Positions 10,470 through 17,216 of a stretch of DNA of 18,134 bases are shown in pieces. The notes beneath the pieces were generated by a model that searched no databases, was not told the DNA's origin, and saw nothing but the letters and a program-made list of their open reading frames with translations. How positions within the stretch are numbered: the first letter of the stretch is position 1; every line of letters starts with the position of its first letter. The position numbers and the translations under genes are program-made. Origin of the DNA: Acidobacteriota bacterium (GTDB lineage Bacteria; Acidobacteriota; Vicinamibacteria; Vicinamibacterales; UBA2999); the NCBI GenBank assembly GCA_013140955.1, contig JABFRY010000178.1, positions 1 through 18,134 on the forward strand, given 5' to 3'.

Positions 10470-10493
10470 GGGAGCCGCCTCATGGCGGCTCTC
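10470..10493 (+). terminator. Hairpin after ctaF, likely transcript end
   Basis: GAGCCGCC (10472-10479), loop TCAT, then GGCGGCTC (10484-10491) form a perfect 8-bp stem. Two more outer pairs, one of them G-U, extend it to 10. It starts 23 bases after the ctaF stop. No T-tract follows, so it may act as a Rho-assisted end or an RNA-stabilising 3' hairpin. Confidence 0.5.
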
Positions 10494-10532
10494 GCTGCGT
10501 ACAGGCCTGTGGCGGGGTGGCGTCAAATGCGC

Positions 10533-10538
10533 TAGGCT
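10533..10538 (+). promoter_or_regulatory. Possible -10 element of the opp operon
   Basis: TAGGCT lies 29 bases before the chosen oppA ATG and 11 bases before an alternative ATG at 10550. It follows the hairpin, as expected for a new promoter, but I find no good -35 sequence at the usual distance. Weak call. Confidence 0.25.
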
Positions 10539-10557
10539 GGCCCCGAAACATGGCTAC

Positions 10558-10561
10558 GAGG
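10558..10561 (+). promoter_or_regulatory. Ribosome site supporting the oppA start at 10568
   Basis: GAGG lies 6 bases before ATG 10568. The in-frame ATG at 10550 has no comparable site. Starting at 10568 gives a standard-length lipoprotein signal beginning MRRALG. Confidence 0.5.
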
Positions 10562-10567
10562 TTCTGC

Positions 10568-12406
10568 ATGCGCCGCGCCCTCGGCGTGCTCCTGTCGCGC
10601 GCACTGTCGTTGCTGGCACTGTCGCCGCTGGCACTGTCGGCCTGTGCCGGGCCTGGCGGCGACGGGCCGTACTTCGGGAAGGTGGCGCCACCCGAGGGGC
10701 AGACCCTGCGCTACATCTCGGGCTCGGAGCCCGAGTCGCTCGACCCGCAGGTGGCCACCGGACAGCCCGAAGCCCGCATCATCCTGTCCCTCTTCGACGG
10801 CCTCACCGAATACGCGCCCCGCACGGGCGAGCCCATTCCGGCCCTCGCCGAGCGGTGGGACGTCAACGGCGACAGCACCGAGTTCACGTTCCACCTCCGC
10901 ACCAACGCCCGCTGGTCCGACGGGACGCCCATCACCGCGGACGACATCGTCTACTCCCTGCGGCGTGGCCTGTCGCCGGCCCTGGCCTCCCGCAACGCCT
11001 ACCTCGCCTACGGGATCGAGAACGCCCAGGCCTACAACGAAGGGGCGGTCTTCGCCCGCGAGCGGGCGACCGGTGCGTTCGTGCCCGACCCGGCCAATCC
11101 GCGCATCCGTCTCACGCTGCCAGCCGACCCGGAGGTGCGCGGCGAGGTGCTCGCCAGGCTGCCGGGGCTTGCCGACGGCCAGCCGGACCTCGACTTCGTC
11201 CCCGTGCAGCCCGAGGACGTAGGAGTGGTCGCCGACGACGCGCACACCGTTCGCGTACGCATGGCGCTGCCGGTGCCCTACTTCCTGGGCCTGGTGGCCC
11301 ACCAGTTCTTCCGGCCCGTTCCGCGCCAGGCCATCGAGACCTGGGGCGAGCGGTGGACCGACCCGGCGCACATCGTGACCTCGGGCGCCTTCCTGCTCGA
11401 ACGCTGGCTCCCCTACAACGAGATCAACGTGGTGAGGAACCCCGGCTACTGGGACGAGGTGCGGCTCGACCGCATCTCCTTCTACACGCTCGAGGACGTC
11501 ACCACGATGCTCAACCTGTACAAGGCCGGGGAGGTGGACGCGCTCTACAACCACACCGTGCCGGCCGCCTGGGTGGACACGATCAGGCCGTACAAGGACT
11601 ACATGGACGCGCCCGAGGCCTCCGTGGAGTACCTCCTGTTCAACGTCGAGCGCCCGCCGATGGACGACATCCGGGTCCGCAAGGCGTTCAATATGGCGGT
11701 CGACAAGGTGGCGCTCGCGCAGTACCGACGCACGGCGAAGCCGCTCAGCGGGTTCACGCCGGAGGGCATCTTCCCCGGGTACCCCCAGCCCACCGGCGAT
11801 CCCTTCGACCCGGACCGCGCGCGGGCGCTGCTCGCCGAGGCCGGCTACGCGGGTCGGGATGGCGCGTGGGATCCATCCACCTTTCCCATTGCCGACGTGG
11901 CGCTCACCTACAACACCGCCGAGACCAACCGCCAGCTCGCCGAGTTCGTCCAGGCGCAGTGGAAGCAGAACCTCGGGCTCACCGTCCCCCTGCGGAACCT
12001 GGAGTTCCGGACGTTCCTCACCGTGCGCAACGACCGCGACTACAGCGGCCTGGCACGCGGTGGCTGGGCGGGCGACTACCTCGATCCGTTCACGTTCCTC
12101 GAACTCTTCTCCACCCCTGCGGGCAACAACGGCACGGGATGGTTCGACCCCCGGTACGCGGCGATGCTGGATGCGGCCAATCGTGAGGGCGATCCCGCCG
12201 CGCGCTACGCGCGTCTCGCGGACGCCGAGGCCTACCTCCTCGATGCCCAGCCCATCGTGCCGCTGCTGACCATGGCGACCAACTGGGTGAAGAAGCCCTA
12301 CGTGAAGGGATTGTTCGCGAACCCGGTGACGATGCACGCCTGGAAGTTCGTGTACATCGAGCACGACCCGTCGAACTGGGACCTGGAGGACCCGACGCCG
12401 CGCTGA
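10568..12406 (+). CDS. oppA: Oligopeptide ABC transporter substrate-binding lipoprotein (SBP_bac_5)
   Basis: OppA captures peptides in the periplasm and delivers them to the OppBC permease. From ATG 10568 the protein has 612 residues, with an Arg-Arg N-terminus and a lipobox (L23-S24-A25-C26). It follows E. coli OppA closely as I remember it: LRYISGSEPESLDPQ, LLFDGLTEY-like ILSLFDGLTEY, RWSDGTPITADDIVYSLRR, PVPYFLGLVAHQ, ERWTDPAHIVTSGAF, LYKAGEVDALYN and ARGGWAGDYLDPFTFLE. Residues about 158-217 have no counterpart in that memory of E. coli OppA, which is about 543 residues long. The signal peptide is encoded by a three-copy 15-bp repeat. Earlier in-frame starts at 10550 (ATG) and 10517 (GTG) are possible. 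Peptide is the likeliest ligand, although this family also binds other solutes. Confidence 0.93.
   Translation: MRRALGVLLSRALSLLALSPLALSACAGPGGDGPYFGKVAPPEGQTLRYISGSEPESLDPQVATGQPEARIILSLFDGLTEYAPRTGEPIPALAERWDVNGDSTEFTFHLRTNARWSDGTPITADDIVYSLRRGLSPALASRNAYLAYGIENAQAYNEGAVFARERATGAFVPDPANPRIRLTLPADPEVRGEVLARLPGLADGQPDLDFVPVQPEDVGVVADDAHTVRVRMALPVPYFLGLVAHQFFRPVPRQAIETWGERWTDPAHIVTSGAFLLERWLPYNEINVVRNPGYWDEVRLDRISFYTLEDVTTMLNLYKAGEVDALYNHTVPAAWVDTIRPYKDYMDAPEASVEYLLFNVERPPMDDIRVRKAFNMAVDKVALAQYRRTAKPLSGFTPEGIFPGYPQPTGDPFDPDRARALLAEAGYAGRDGAWDPSTFPIADVALTYNTAETNRQLAEFVQAQWKQNLGLTVPLRNLEFRTFLTVRNDRDYSGLARGGWAGDYLDPFTFLELFSTPAGNNGTGWFDPRYAAMLDAANREGDPAARYARLADAEAYLLDAQPIVPLLTMATNWVKKPYVKGLFANPVTMHAWKFVYIEHDPSNWDLEDPTPR
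10601..10645 (+). repeat. 15-bp tandem repeat (3 copies) encoding the OppA signal peptide core
   Basis: Three consecutive 15-mers begin with GCACTGTCG: gcactgtcgttgctg, gcactgtcgccgctg and gcactgtcggcctgt. In frame they encode ALSLL, ALSPL and ALSAC, so the hydrophobic core and the lipobox are repeat copies. Nine of the fifteen positions are identical in all copies. Confidence 0.85.
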
Positions 12407-12429
12407 TCGCGCGCTGCCTCCCGGCCCCC

Positions 12430-13347
12430 ATGCTGCGATTCATCCTGCGCCGGCTCTTCGTCACCGTGCCGATGGTGCTCGTGGTGGTGTCGCTCACGTG
12501 GGGGCTCATCCGCCTGGCGCCCGGCAACTTCTACACCGGGGAGAAGCCCATTCCCCCGGCCATCGAGCAGAACCTCCGCCAGCGGTACGGCCTCGATCGC
12601 CCCTGGTACGTGCAGTACGGCCGCATGTTGGGCAGCGTGGCGGCGGGCGACTTCGGCATCTCCCTGCACTACATCGGCCAGCCGGTCAACGGCATCCTCG
12701 CCTCGGCGCTCCCGGTGTCGGCGCTGCTCGGCGCGCTCTCGTACCTGCTGGCGCTCGTCGTGGGCGTCGCCGCCGGCGTCCTGGCCGCCCTGCGACAGAA
12801 CTCGCGCCTCGACTACGCGTCGATGACGGCGGCGATGGTGGGCATCTCGCTGCCCAACTTCGTGCTCGGCCCCGTGCTGGTGCTGGTGTTCGCGCTCTCG
12901 TGGTACTGGTTGCCTCCCGCGCGCTGGAACGGCTTCGGCATCAACCTGATCCTGCCGGTGGTGACGCTGTCGGCGGTGTACATGGCCTACGTGGCGCGAC
13001 TCGCCCGCTCCGGCATGCTCGAAGTGCTCCGCTCCAACTACATCCGCACCGCGCGGGCGAAGGGCCTGCCCGAACGCACCGTCCTCCTCAGGCACGCCGT
13101 GCGGGGGGGGCTCCTCCCCGTCGTGTCCTTTTCGGGGCCCGCGCTGGCGTTCCTCATCACGGGTGCGGTGGTCGTGGAGCGGATCTTCGCGCTGCCCGGC
13201 CTCGGCAACTACTTCATCAACGCCAACCTGAACCGCGACGAGCCCCTCATCATCGGCATCGTGGCCTTCACGTCCATCGCCGTGCTGGTGTTCAACCTGC
13301 TGGTCGACGTCGCCTACGCCTTCGTGGATCCTCGTGTCCGGTACTGA
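12430..13347 (+). CDS. oppB: Oligopeptide ABC transporter permease OppB
   Basis: OppB is one of two inner-membrane permease subunits forming the peptide channel. The 305-residue protein (E. coli OppB has 306) begins MLRFILRRLFVTVPMVLVVV, a canonical first helix, and has about six transmembrane segments. The DPP/OPP signatures RYGLDRPWYVQYGRML and GDFGISLHY are present. The cytoplasmic EAA-type loop that contacts the ATPases reads NYIRTARAKGLPERTVLLRH, and the end VAYAFVDPRVRY is typical. It lies 23 bases after oppA with no recognisable Shine-Dalgarno, and its 3' end overlaps oppC by 14 bases. Confidence 0.96.
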   Translation: MLRFILRRLFVTVPMVLVVVSLTWGLIRLAPGNFYTGEKPIPPAIEQNLRQRYGLDRPWYVQYGRMLGSVAAGDFGISLHYIGQPVNGILASALPVSALLGALSYLLALVVGVAAGVLAALRQNSRLDYASMTAAMVGISLPNFVLGPVLVLVFALSWYWLPPARWNGFGINLILPVVTLSAVYMAYVARLARSGMLEVLRSNYIRTARAKGLPERTVLLRHAVRGGLLPVVSFSGPALAFLITGAVVVERIFALPGLGNYFINANLNRDEPLIIGIVAFTSIAVLVFNLLVDVAYAFVDPRVRY

Positions 13348-14311
13348 CGCGCCGCCGCCCATCGCCCCCGCGTCGGACGCACCCGCGCCTGACGCCCCCG
13401 TGGCCGGGACGTCGCTCTGGCGCGATGCCCGCCGGCGGCTCCTCAGGAACCGCCTGGCGGTGTTCGGCCTCGTGGTCGTGGCCATCGTGCTGACCGCGTC
13501 GCTCGTCGGGCCCGCGATCATCGAGTGGACCACCGGCAACACCTACGATTCGATCCCCGCGGACCGGTCGCGCATCCGTGCGCTGCCGCCCTTCACGGGT
13601 GTGGACGGACGATTCTCCTGGGAACATCCCATGGGCACCGACATCCTGGGGCGCGACATCCTCGCGCGGGTGCTGCTCGGCGGCCGCATCTCGCTGATGG
13701 TGGGAATCATCTCGACGGTGGTCTCGCTGGTGATCGGCGTGGCGTACGGGGCGACGGCGGGCTACGTGGGGGGGCGCGTGGACGAGGCGATGATGCGCGT
13801 GGTGGACGTGCTCTACGCCGTGCCCTACATGATGATCGTCATCGTGCTGCTCGCCCTCTTCGGTGGCCAGTCGCCGCTCGGTCAGCTCGTCCTGCTGTTC
13901 GTCTCGCTGGGCGCCGTGTCGTGGCTCACGATGGCGCGAATCGTCCGCGGGCAGGTGCTCTCGCTCAAGAACCAGGAGTTCGTCCTCGCGGCGCGGGCCA
14001 CGGGCGTGCGGGCGACCCGCATCGTGGCGAGGCACCTGGTGCCGAACGCCCTGGGACCCGTGGTGGTCTACGCCACGCTCACCATCCCCTCGGTGATGCT
14101 CCTCGAGGCCTTCCTCTCGTTCCTCGGCCTGGGTGTGCAGGCGCCGCTCGCCTCGTGGGGGAGCCTCGCCGCCGAAGGCGTCCAGAACATGGCCGTCTTC
14201 CCGTGGCAGCTCATCTGTCCGGGTGCCACGATGGGGATCACGCTCTTCTCGCTGAACTTCATCGGCGACGGTCTTCGCGACGCGCTCGACCCGCAGATGA
14301 GGAAGTCCTAG
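13334..14311 (+). CDS. oppC: Oligopeptide ABC transporter permease OppC
   Basis: OppC is the second permease subunit. The 325-residue protein has an Ala/Pro-rich N-terminal tail of about 25 residues, then WRDARRRLLRNRLAVFGLVVVAI, the usual first helix of this subfamily. The family block HPMGTDILGRDILARVLLGG and the EAA loop EFVLAARATGVRATRIVARH are present. The C-terminus LNFIGDGLRDALDPQMRKS is canonical. I take the GTG at 13334 as start, overlapping oppB by 14 bases. No ATG occurs before the first helix in this frame, and the ribosome site is weak, so translational coupling to oppB is probable. Confidence 0.95.
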   Translation: MSGTDAPPPIAPASDAPAPDAPVAGTSLWRDARRRLLRNRLAVFGLVVVAIVLTASLVGPAIIEWTTGNTYDSIPADRSRIRALPPFTGVDGRFSWEHPMGTDILGRDILARVLLGGRISLMVGIISTVVSLVIGVAYGATAGYVGGRVDEAMMRVVDVLYAVPYMMIVIVLLALFGGQSPLGQLVLLFVSLGAVSWLTMARIVRGQVLSLKNQEFVLAARATGVRATRIVARHLVPNALGPVVVYATLTIPSVMLLEAFLSFLGLGVQAPLASWGSLAAEGVQNMAVFPWQLICPGATMGITLFSLNFIGDGLRDALDPQMRKS

Positions 14312-14314
14312 CCG

Positions 14315-15307
14315 ATGGCCGAGGCACCGCTCCTGTCGGTCGAGGACCTGGCGACGTGGTTCGACGAGGACGAACGCGTCGTGCGGGCCGTGGACGGCTT
14401 GAGCTTCGAGGTGCGTCGCGGCGAGACGGTGGGCATCGTCGGCGAATCGGGCTCCGGCAAGTCGGTGACCAGCCTGTCGGTGATGGGACTCGTGCCGCGC
14501 CCGCCGGGCCGCATCGTGGCGGGCAGGGTCGTGTTCGACGGGCAGGACCTGCTGCAGCTCGGCGACGACGCCATGCGCCGGATTCGCGGCCGTCGCATCG
14601 CGATGGTCTTCCAGGATCCGATGACCGCGCTCAACCCCTTTCTGCGCATCTCCACGCAGATGACGGAGGTGACGCGGCTGCACCTGGGGCACTCGCGGGC
14701 GGACGCGCGCGCGCACGCCATCCGGATGCTCGAGACGGTGGGCATTCCCGATGCCGAGGGGCGCATCGACGACTATCCGCACCAGTTCTCCGGCGGCATG
14801 CGCCAGCGCGTGATGATCTCGATGGCGCTCTCCTGCCGACCCGAGCTGCTCATCGCCGACGAGCCGACCACCGCGCTCGACGTGACCATCCAGGCACAGA
14901 TCCTGGAGCTGGTCTCCCAGCTCAAGGCCGACACCGGCACGAGCGTCGTGCTCATCACGCACGATCTGGGCGTGGTGGCGGGCATGGCCGACCGCATCCT
15001 GGTGATGTACGCCGGCCGCCTGTTCGAGAGCGCGCCGACCCGCGAGCTCTTCGCCCGCCCCGCCAACCCGTACACGCGAGGCCTGCTGCTCTCGGTGCCG
15101 AATCCGCTGCAGGCCAAGGGCGCAGAGCTCTACCAGATTCCCGGCCTGCCGCCCGACCTCGCCGAGACGACCGCCGGCTGCGCCTTCGCCCCCCGGTGCG
15201 AGCGGGCCGAAGCCGTGTGCCGCTCGACGCCCCCGCCCCTGGTACGGCTCACCGCCGAGCGCGAGTCGCGGTGCCACTTCGCCAGCGAGCTGTTCCAGGC
15301 CCCATGA
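14315..15307 (+). CDS. oppD: Oligopeptide ABC transporter ATP-binding protein OppD
   Basis: OppD is one of two cytoplasmic ATPases that energise peptide import. The 330-residue protein has Walker A GESGSGKS (residues 43-50), a Q-loop MVFQDPMTALNP, signature FSGGMRQRV, Walker B LLIADEPTTALD and the H-loop LITHDLG. The C-terminal extension typical of the Opp/Dpp family is present (NPYTRGLLLSVPNP). It includes a cysteine array, CAFAPRC, then EAVC and a later SRCHF, which in some family members coordinates a [4Fe-4S] cluster. It lies three bases after oppC with a purine-rich ribosome site (TGAGGAAG, about 14298-14305). Its stop overlaps the oppF start as ATGA. Confidence 0.96.
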   Translation: MAEAPLLSVEDLATWFDEDERVVRAVDGLSFEVRRGETVGIVGESGSGKSVTSLSVMGLVPRPPGRIVAGRVVFDGQDLLQLGDDAMRRIRGRRIAMVFQDPMTALNPFLRISTQMTEVTRLHLGHSRADARAHAIRMLETVGIPDAEGRIDDYPHQFSGGMRQRVMISMALSCRPELLIADEPTTALDVTIQAQILELVSQLKADTGTSVVLITHDLGVVAGMADRILVMYAGRLFESAPTRELFARPANPYTRGLLLSVPNPLQAKGAELYQIPGLPPDLAETTAGCAFAPRCERAEAVCRSTPPPLVRLTAERESRCHFASELFQAP

Positions 15308-16416
15308 GCCAGGGGCTTCCGACACACCCGGCCGGCGGAGGCGCACGCGCACGCGACGCGGCACAGGCTGGCGTGCTCGTCTCCGCCCGCGGTCTCGAGG
15401 TCCACTTCCCGCTCGGAGGCGGCACGATCTGGGACCGTCTCACCGGCGGCAGTCCCGTGGCGCGCGTCGTGAAGAGCGTGGACGGGGTCTCGCTCGACAT
15501 CCGCGCGGGCGAGACGCTCGGCCTGGTCGGGGAGTCGGGCTGCGGCAAGACCACGCTGGGCCGTGCGCTGCTGCGGCTGGTGGAGCCCACCGGTGGCACC
15601 GTGCACTTCGACGGGATCGACGTGACCGCGCTGTCCTCGGCGGACCTGCGCCGGGCGCGCCGCCGCATGCAGATGATCTTCCAGGATCCGTACGCGTCGC
15701 TCGATCCCCGCATGAGCGTCGGCCAGATCATCGCCGAGCCGATCGAGACCTTCCACCTGGCCACGGGCGCCGCCACCCGCGAACGGATCCGCGAGCTGAT
15801 GTCCGTGGTGGGACTGAGCGAACGCTTCATCAACCGCTATCCGCACGAGTTCTCGGGCGGCCAGCAGCAGCGCATCGGCATTGCGCGGGCCCTGGCCGCG
15901 AACCCGGAGTTCATCGTGGCCGACGAGCCGATCTCCGCGCTCGACGTGTCGATTCAGGCGCAGATCATCAACCTGCTCGAGCGGCTCCAGCGGGAGCGCC
16001 AGCTCACCTACCTGTTCATCTCGCACGACCTCCGGGCCGTGCGGCACACCTCCGATCGCGTGGCGGTGATGTACCTGGGGCGCATCGTGGAGCTGGCCGA
16101 GGCCACCGCGCTCTACGACCAGCCGCTCATGCCCTACACGCAGGCGCTCATCTCCGCCGTGCCGGTCCCCGATCCGGTGGTGGAGGGCACGAGGCGGCGC
16201 ATCGTGCTCGAAGGCGAGGTGCCCTCGCCGGTGAACCCCCCGTCCGGCTGCCGTTTCAGGACGCGCTGCCGCTACGCGGTCGGTGCCTGCGCGGAGGTGC
16301 AGCCCGCGCTGGCCGAGGTGCGGCCGGGACACTTCGTCGCCTGCATCCGCGTCAGCCCCGAGTACCCCGATATCGAGCGGGTTCCCGCGGGGGCCACGCC
16401 GGGGCTGCCGGCCTGA
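15304..16416 (+). CDS. oppF: Oligopeptide ABC transporter ATP-binding protein OppF
   Basis: OppF is the partner ATPase of OppD. The 370-residue protein carries Walker A GESGCGKT (76-83), Q-loop MIFQDPYASLDPR, signature FSGGQQQRIGIARAL (183-197), Walker B FIVADEPISALDVSIQ (203-218) and H-loop H241 (FISHDLR). The family tail follows (MPYTQALISAVPVPDP, then CRFRTRCRYAVGAC and a final VACI). That cysteine spacing mirrors OppD and could bind an Fe-S cluster. ATG 15304 overlaps the oppD stop by four bases. The first 22 or so residues are Gly/Ala/Arg-rich and poorly conserved in appearance. It completes the five-gene oppABCDF order. Confidence 0.96.
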   Translation: MSQGLPTHPAGGGARARDAAQAGVLVSARGLEVHFPLGGGTIWDRLTGGSPVARVVKSVDGVSLDIRAGETLGLVGESGCGKTTLGRALLRLVEPTGGTVHFDGIDVTALSSADLRRARRRMQMIFQDPYASLDPRMSVGQIIAEPIETFHLATGAATRERIRELMSVVGLSERFINRYPHEFSGGQQQRIGIARALAANPEFIVADEPISALDVSIQAQIINLLERLQRERQLTYLFISHDLRAVRHTSDRVAVMYLGRIVELAEATALYDQPLMPYTQALISAVPVPDPVVEGTRRRIVLEGEVPSPVNPPSGCRFRTRCRYAVGACAEVQPALAEVRPGHFVACIRVSPEYPDIERVPAGATPGLPA

Positions 16417-16451
16417 CGGCCTGCCTGGCCGCGACCCAGCACAACTTGAGA

Positions 16452-16457
16452 TAGAGT
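16452..16457 (+). promoter_or_regulatory. Possible -10 element of gmhA, short-leader or leaderless start
   Basis: TAGAGT (4 of 6 matches to TATAAT) lies 8 bases before the gmhA ATG, and there is no Shine-Dalgarno between them. Transcription would begin at or just before the ATG. I find no convincing -35 element. Confidence 0.3.
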
Positions 16458-16465
16458 CCGACCAC

Positions 16466-17044
16466 ATGTCTGCGGAGACGATCGAAAAGAGCCTCGGCGA
16501 CGCGATGCGCGCCTCGGAATGGCTCGTGGCCCACGAAGGGGCCCACGGTACGCTGGGTGCCCTGGCGGCCCGCCTGGCGGCCAGCCTCGCCCGCGGCGGT
16601 CGGGTGCTCACGTGTGGCAACGGGGGCTCGATGTGCGAGGCGATGCATTTCGCCGAGGAGCTGTCGGGCCGCTTCCGCCGCGACCGGCGCGCGCTGGCGG
16701 CACTCGCCATGAGCGACCCGGGCCATCTCACCTGCGTGGCCAACGACTACGGGTTCGACCAGGTCTTCGCGCGCGGCGTGGAGGCGTGGGGTCGCCCGGG
16801 CGACGTGCTGCTGGTCTTCTCGACCTCCGGCAACAGCGCCAACGTCGTGGCGGCGGCCGAGACGGCCCGCGCGTCGGGACTCGAGGTCGTCGGGCTCCTG
16901 GGCCGAGACGGCGGCCGCCTGCGTCCGTTGTGCGACGCGTGCCTCGTGGTGCCTGGCGAGACGGCCGACCGCATCCAGGAGGTGCACATGATCGCGGTGC
17001 ACGCGCTCATCGAGGCCATCGAGCACGCGCTCTTCCCGGCCTGA
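16466..17044 (+). CDS. gmhA: Sedoheptulose-7-phosphate isomerase GmhA
   Basis: GmhA converts sedoheptulose 7-phosphate to D-glycero-D-manno-heptose 7-phosphate. This is the first step toward the heptose of the lipopolysaccharide inner core, in the cytoplasm. The 192-residue length equals the E. coli enzyme. The SIS-domain phosphate loops CGNGGSMCEAMHFAEELSGR (from residue 50) and STSGNSANVV (119-128) are present, as is ISDP-like MSDPGHLTCVANDYGFD. The expected zinc and catalytic residues H61, E65, Q171 and H179 all appear at matching positions. The gene starts 49 bases after oppF, without a ribosome site but with a -10-like sequence, and is followed by a hairpin, suggesting its own transcript. 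No other heptose gene is in the window. Confidence 0.95.
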   Translation: MSAETIEKSLGDAMRASEWLVAHEGAHGTLGALAARLAASLARGGRVLTCGNGGSMCEAMHFAEELSGRFRRDRRALAALAMSDPGHLTCVANDYGFDQVFARGVEAWGRPGDVLLVFSTSGNSANVVAAAETARASGLEVVGLLGRDGGRLRPLCDACLVVPGETADRIQEVHMIAVHALIEAIEHALFPA

Positions 17045-17045
17045 C

Positions 17046-17082
17046 GCCGTGTGCGGTTCGGCGTAGCGCTCCGCCACACGGC
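17046..17082 (+). terminator. Hairpin after gmhA
   Basis: GCCGTGTG (17046-17053) pairs with CACACGGC (17075-17082). Three further inner pairs form across one bulged C at 17074, around a 14-base loop. It begins two bases after the gmhA stop. Only a weak pyrimidine run follows (CGTTCT), so this is a GC-rich terminator-like or Rho-assisted hairpin. Confidence 0.5.
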
Positions 17083-17164
17083 CGTTCTACCCAGCCTCCG
17101 GCGCGACACGCGGCGCCGTCACGTCGTGCGCAAGTCGGGCCGGACCAGAGCGCTACACCGAACC

Positions 17165-17197
17165 AAAAATCGCGGTGGGCGTCCTCGGGCGCGCCCG
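17165..17197 (-). terminator. Weak candidate terminator for the - strand gene
   Basis: On the - strand, GGGCG/CGCCC arms (17192-17196 with 17177-17181) lie 20 bases after the stop, and a T5 run (17165-17169) follows within about ten bases. The CGGGCGCGCCCG palindrome at 17186-17197 overlaps it. The gap between stem and T run makes this uncertain. Confidence 0.25.
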
Positions 17198-17216
17198 GCT
17201 TGCTCCGCCGCCGCGG

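Noticed and set aside
10517..10567. GTG 10517 or ATG 10550 as the oppA start
   Set aside because: Neither has a good ribosome site, and both lengthen the region before the lipoprotein signal with non-signal residues. ATG 10568 has GAGG at the right spacing. The 10550 start remains possible.
13292..15364. A 690-codon open frame on the - strand opposite oppC and oppD
   Set aside because: Its product is dominated by Arg, His, Glu, Gly and Asp with no recognisable domain. It mirrors the GC-rich third positions of oppC and oppD, which have full family motifs.
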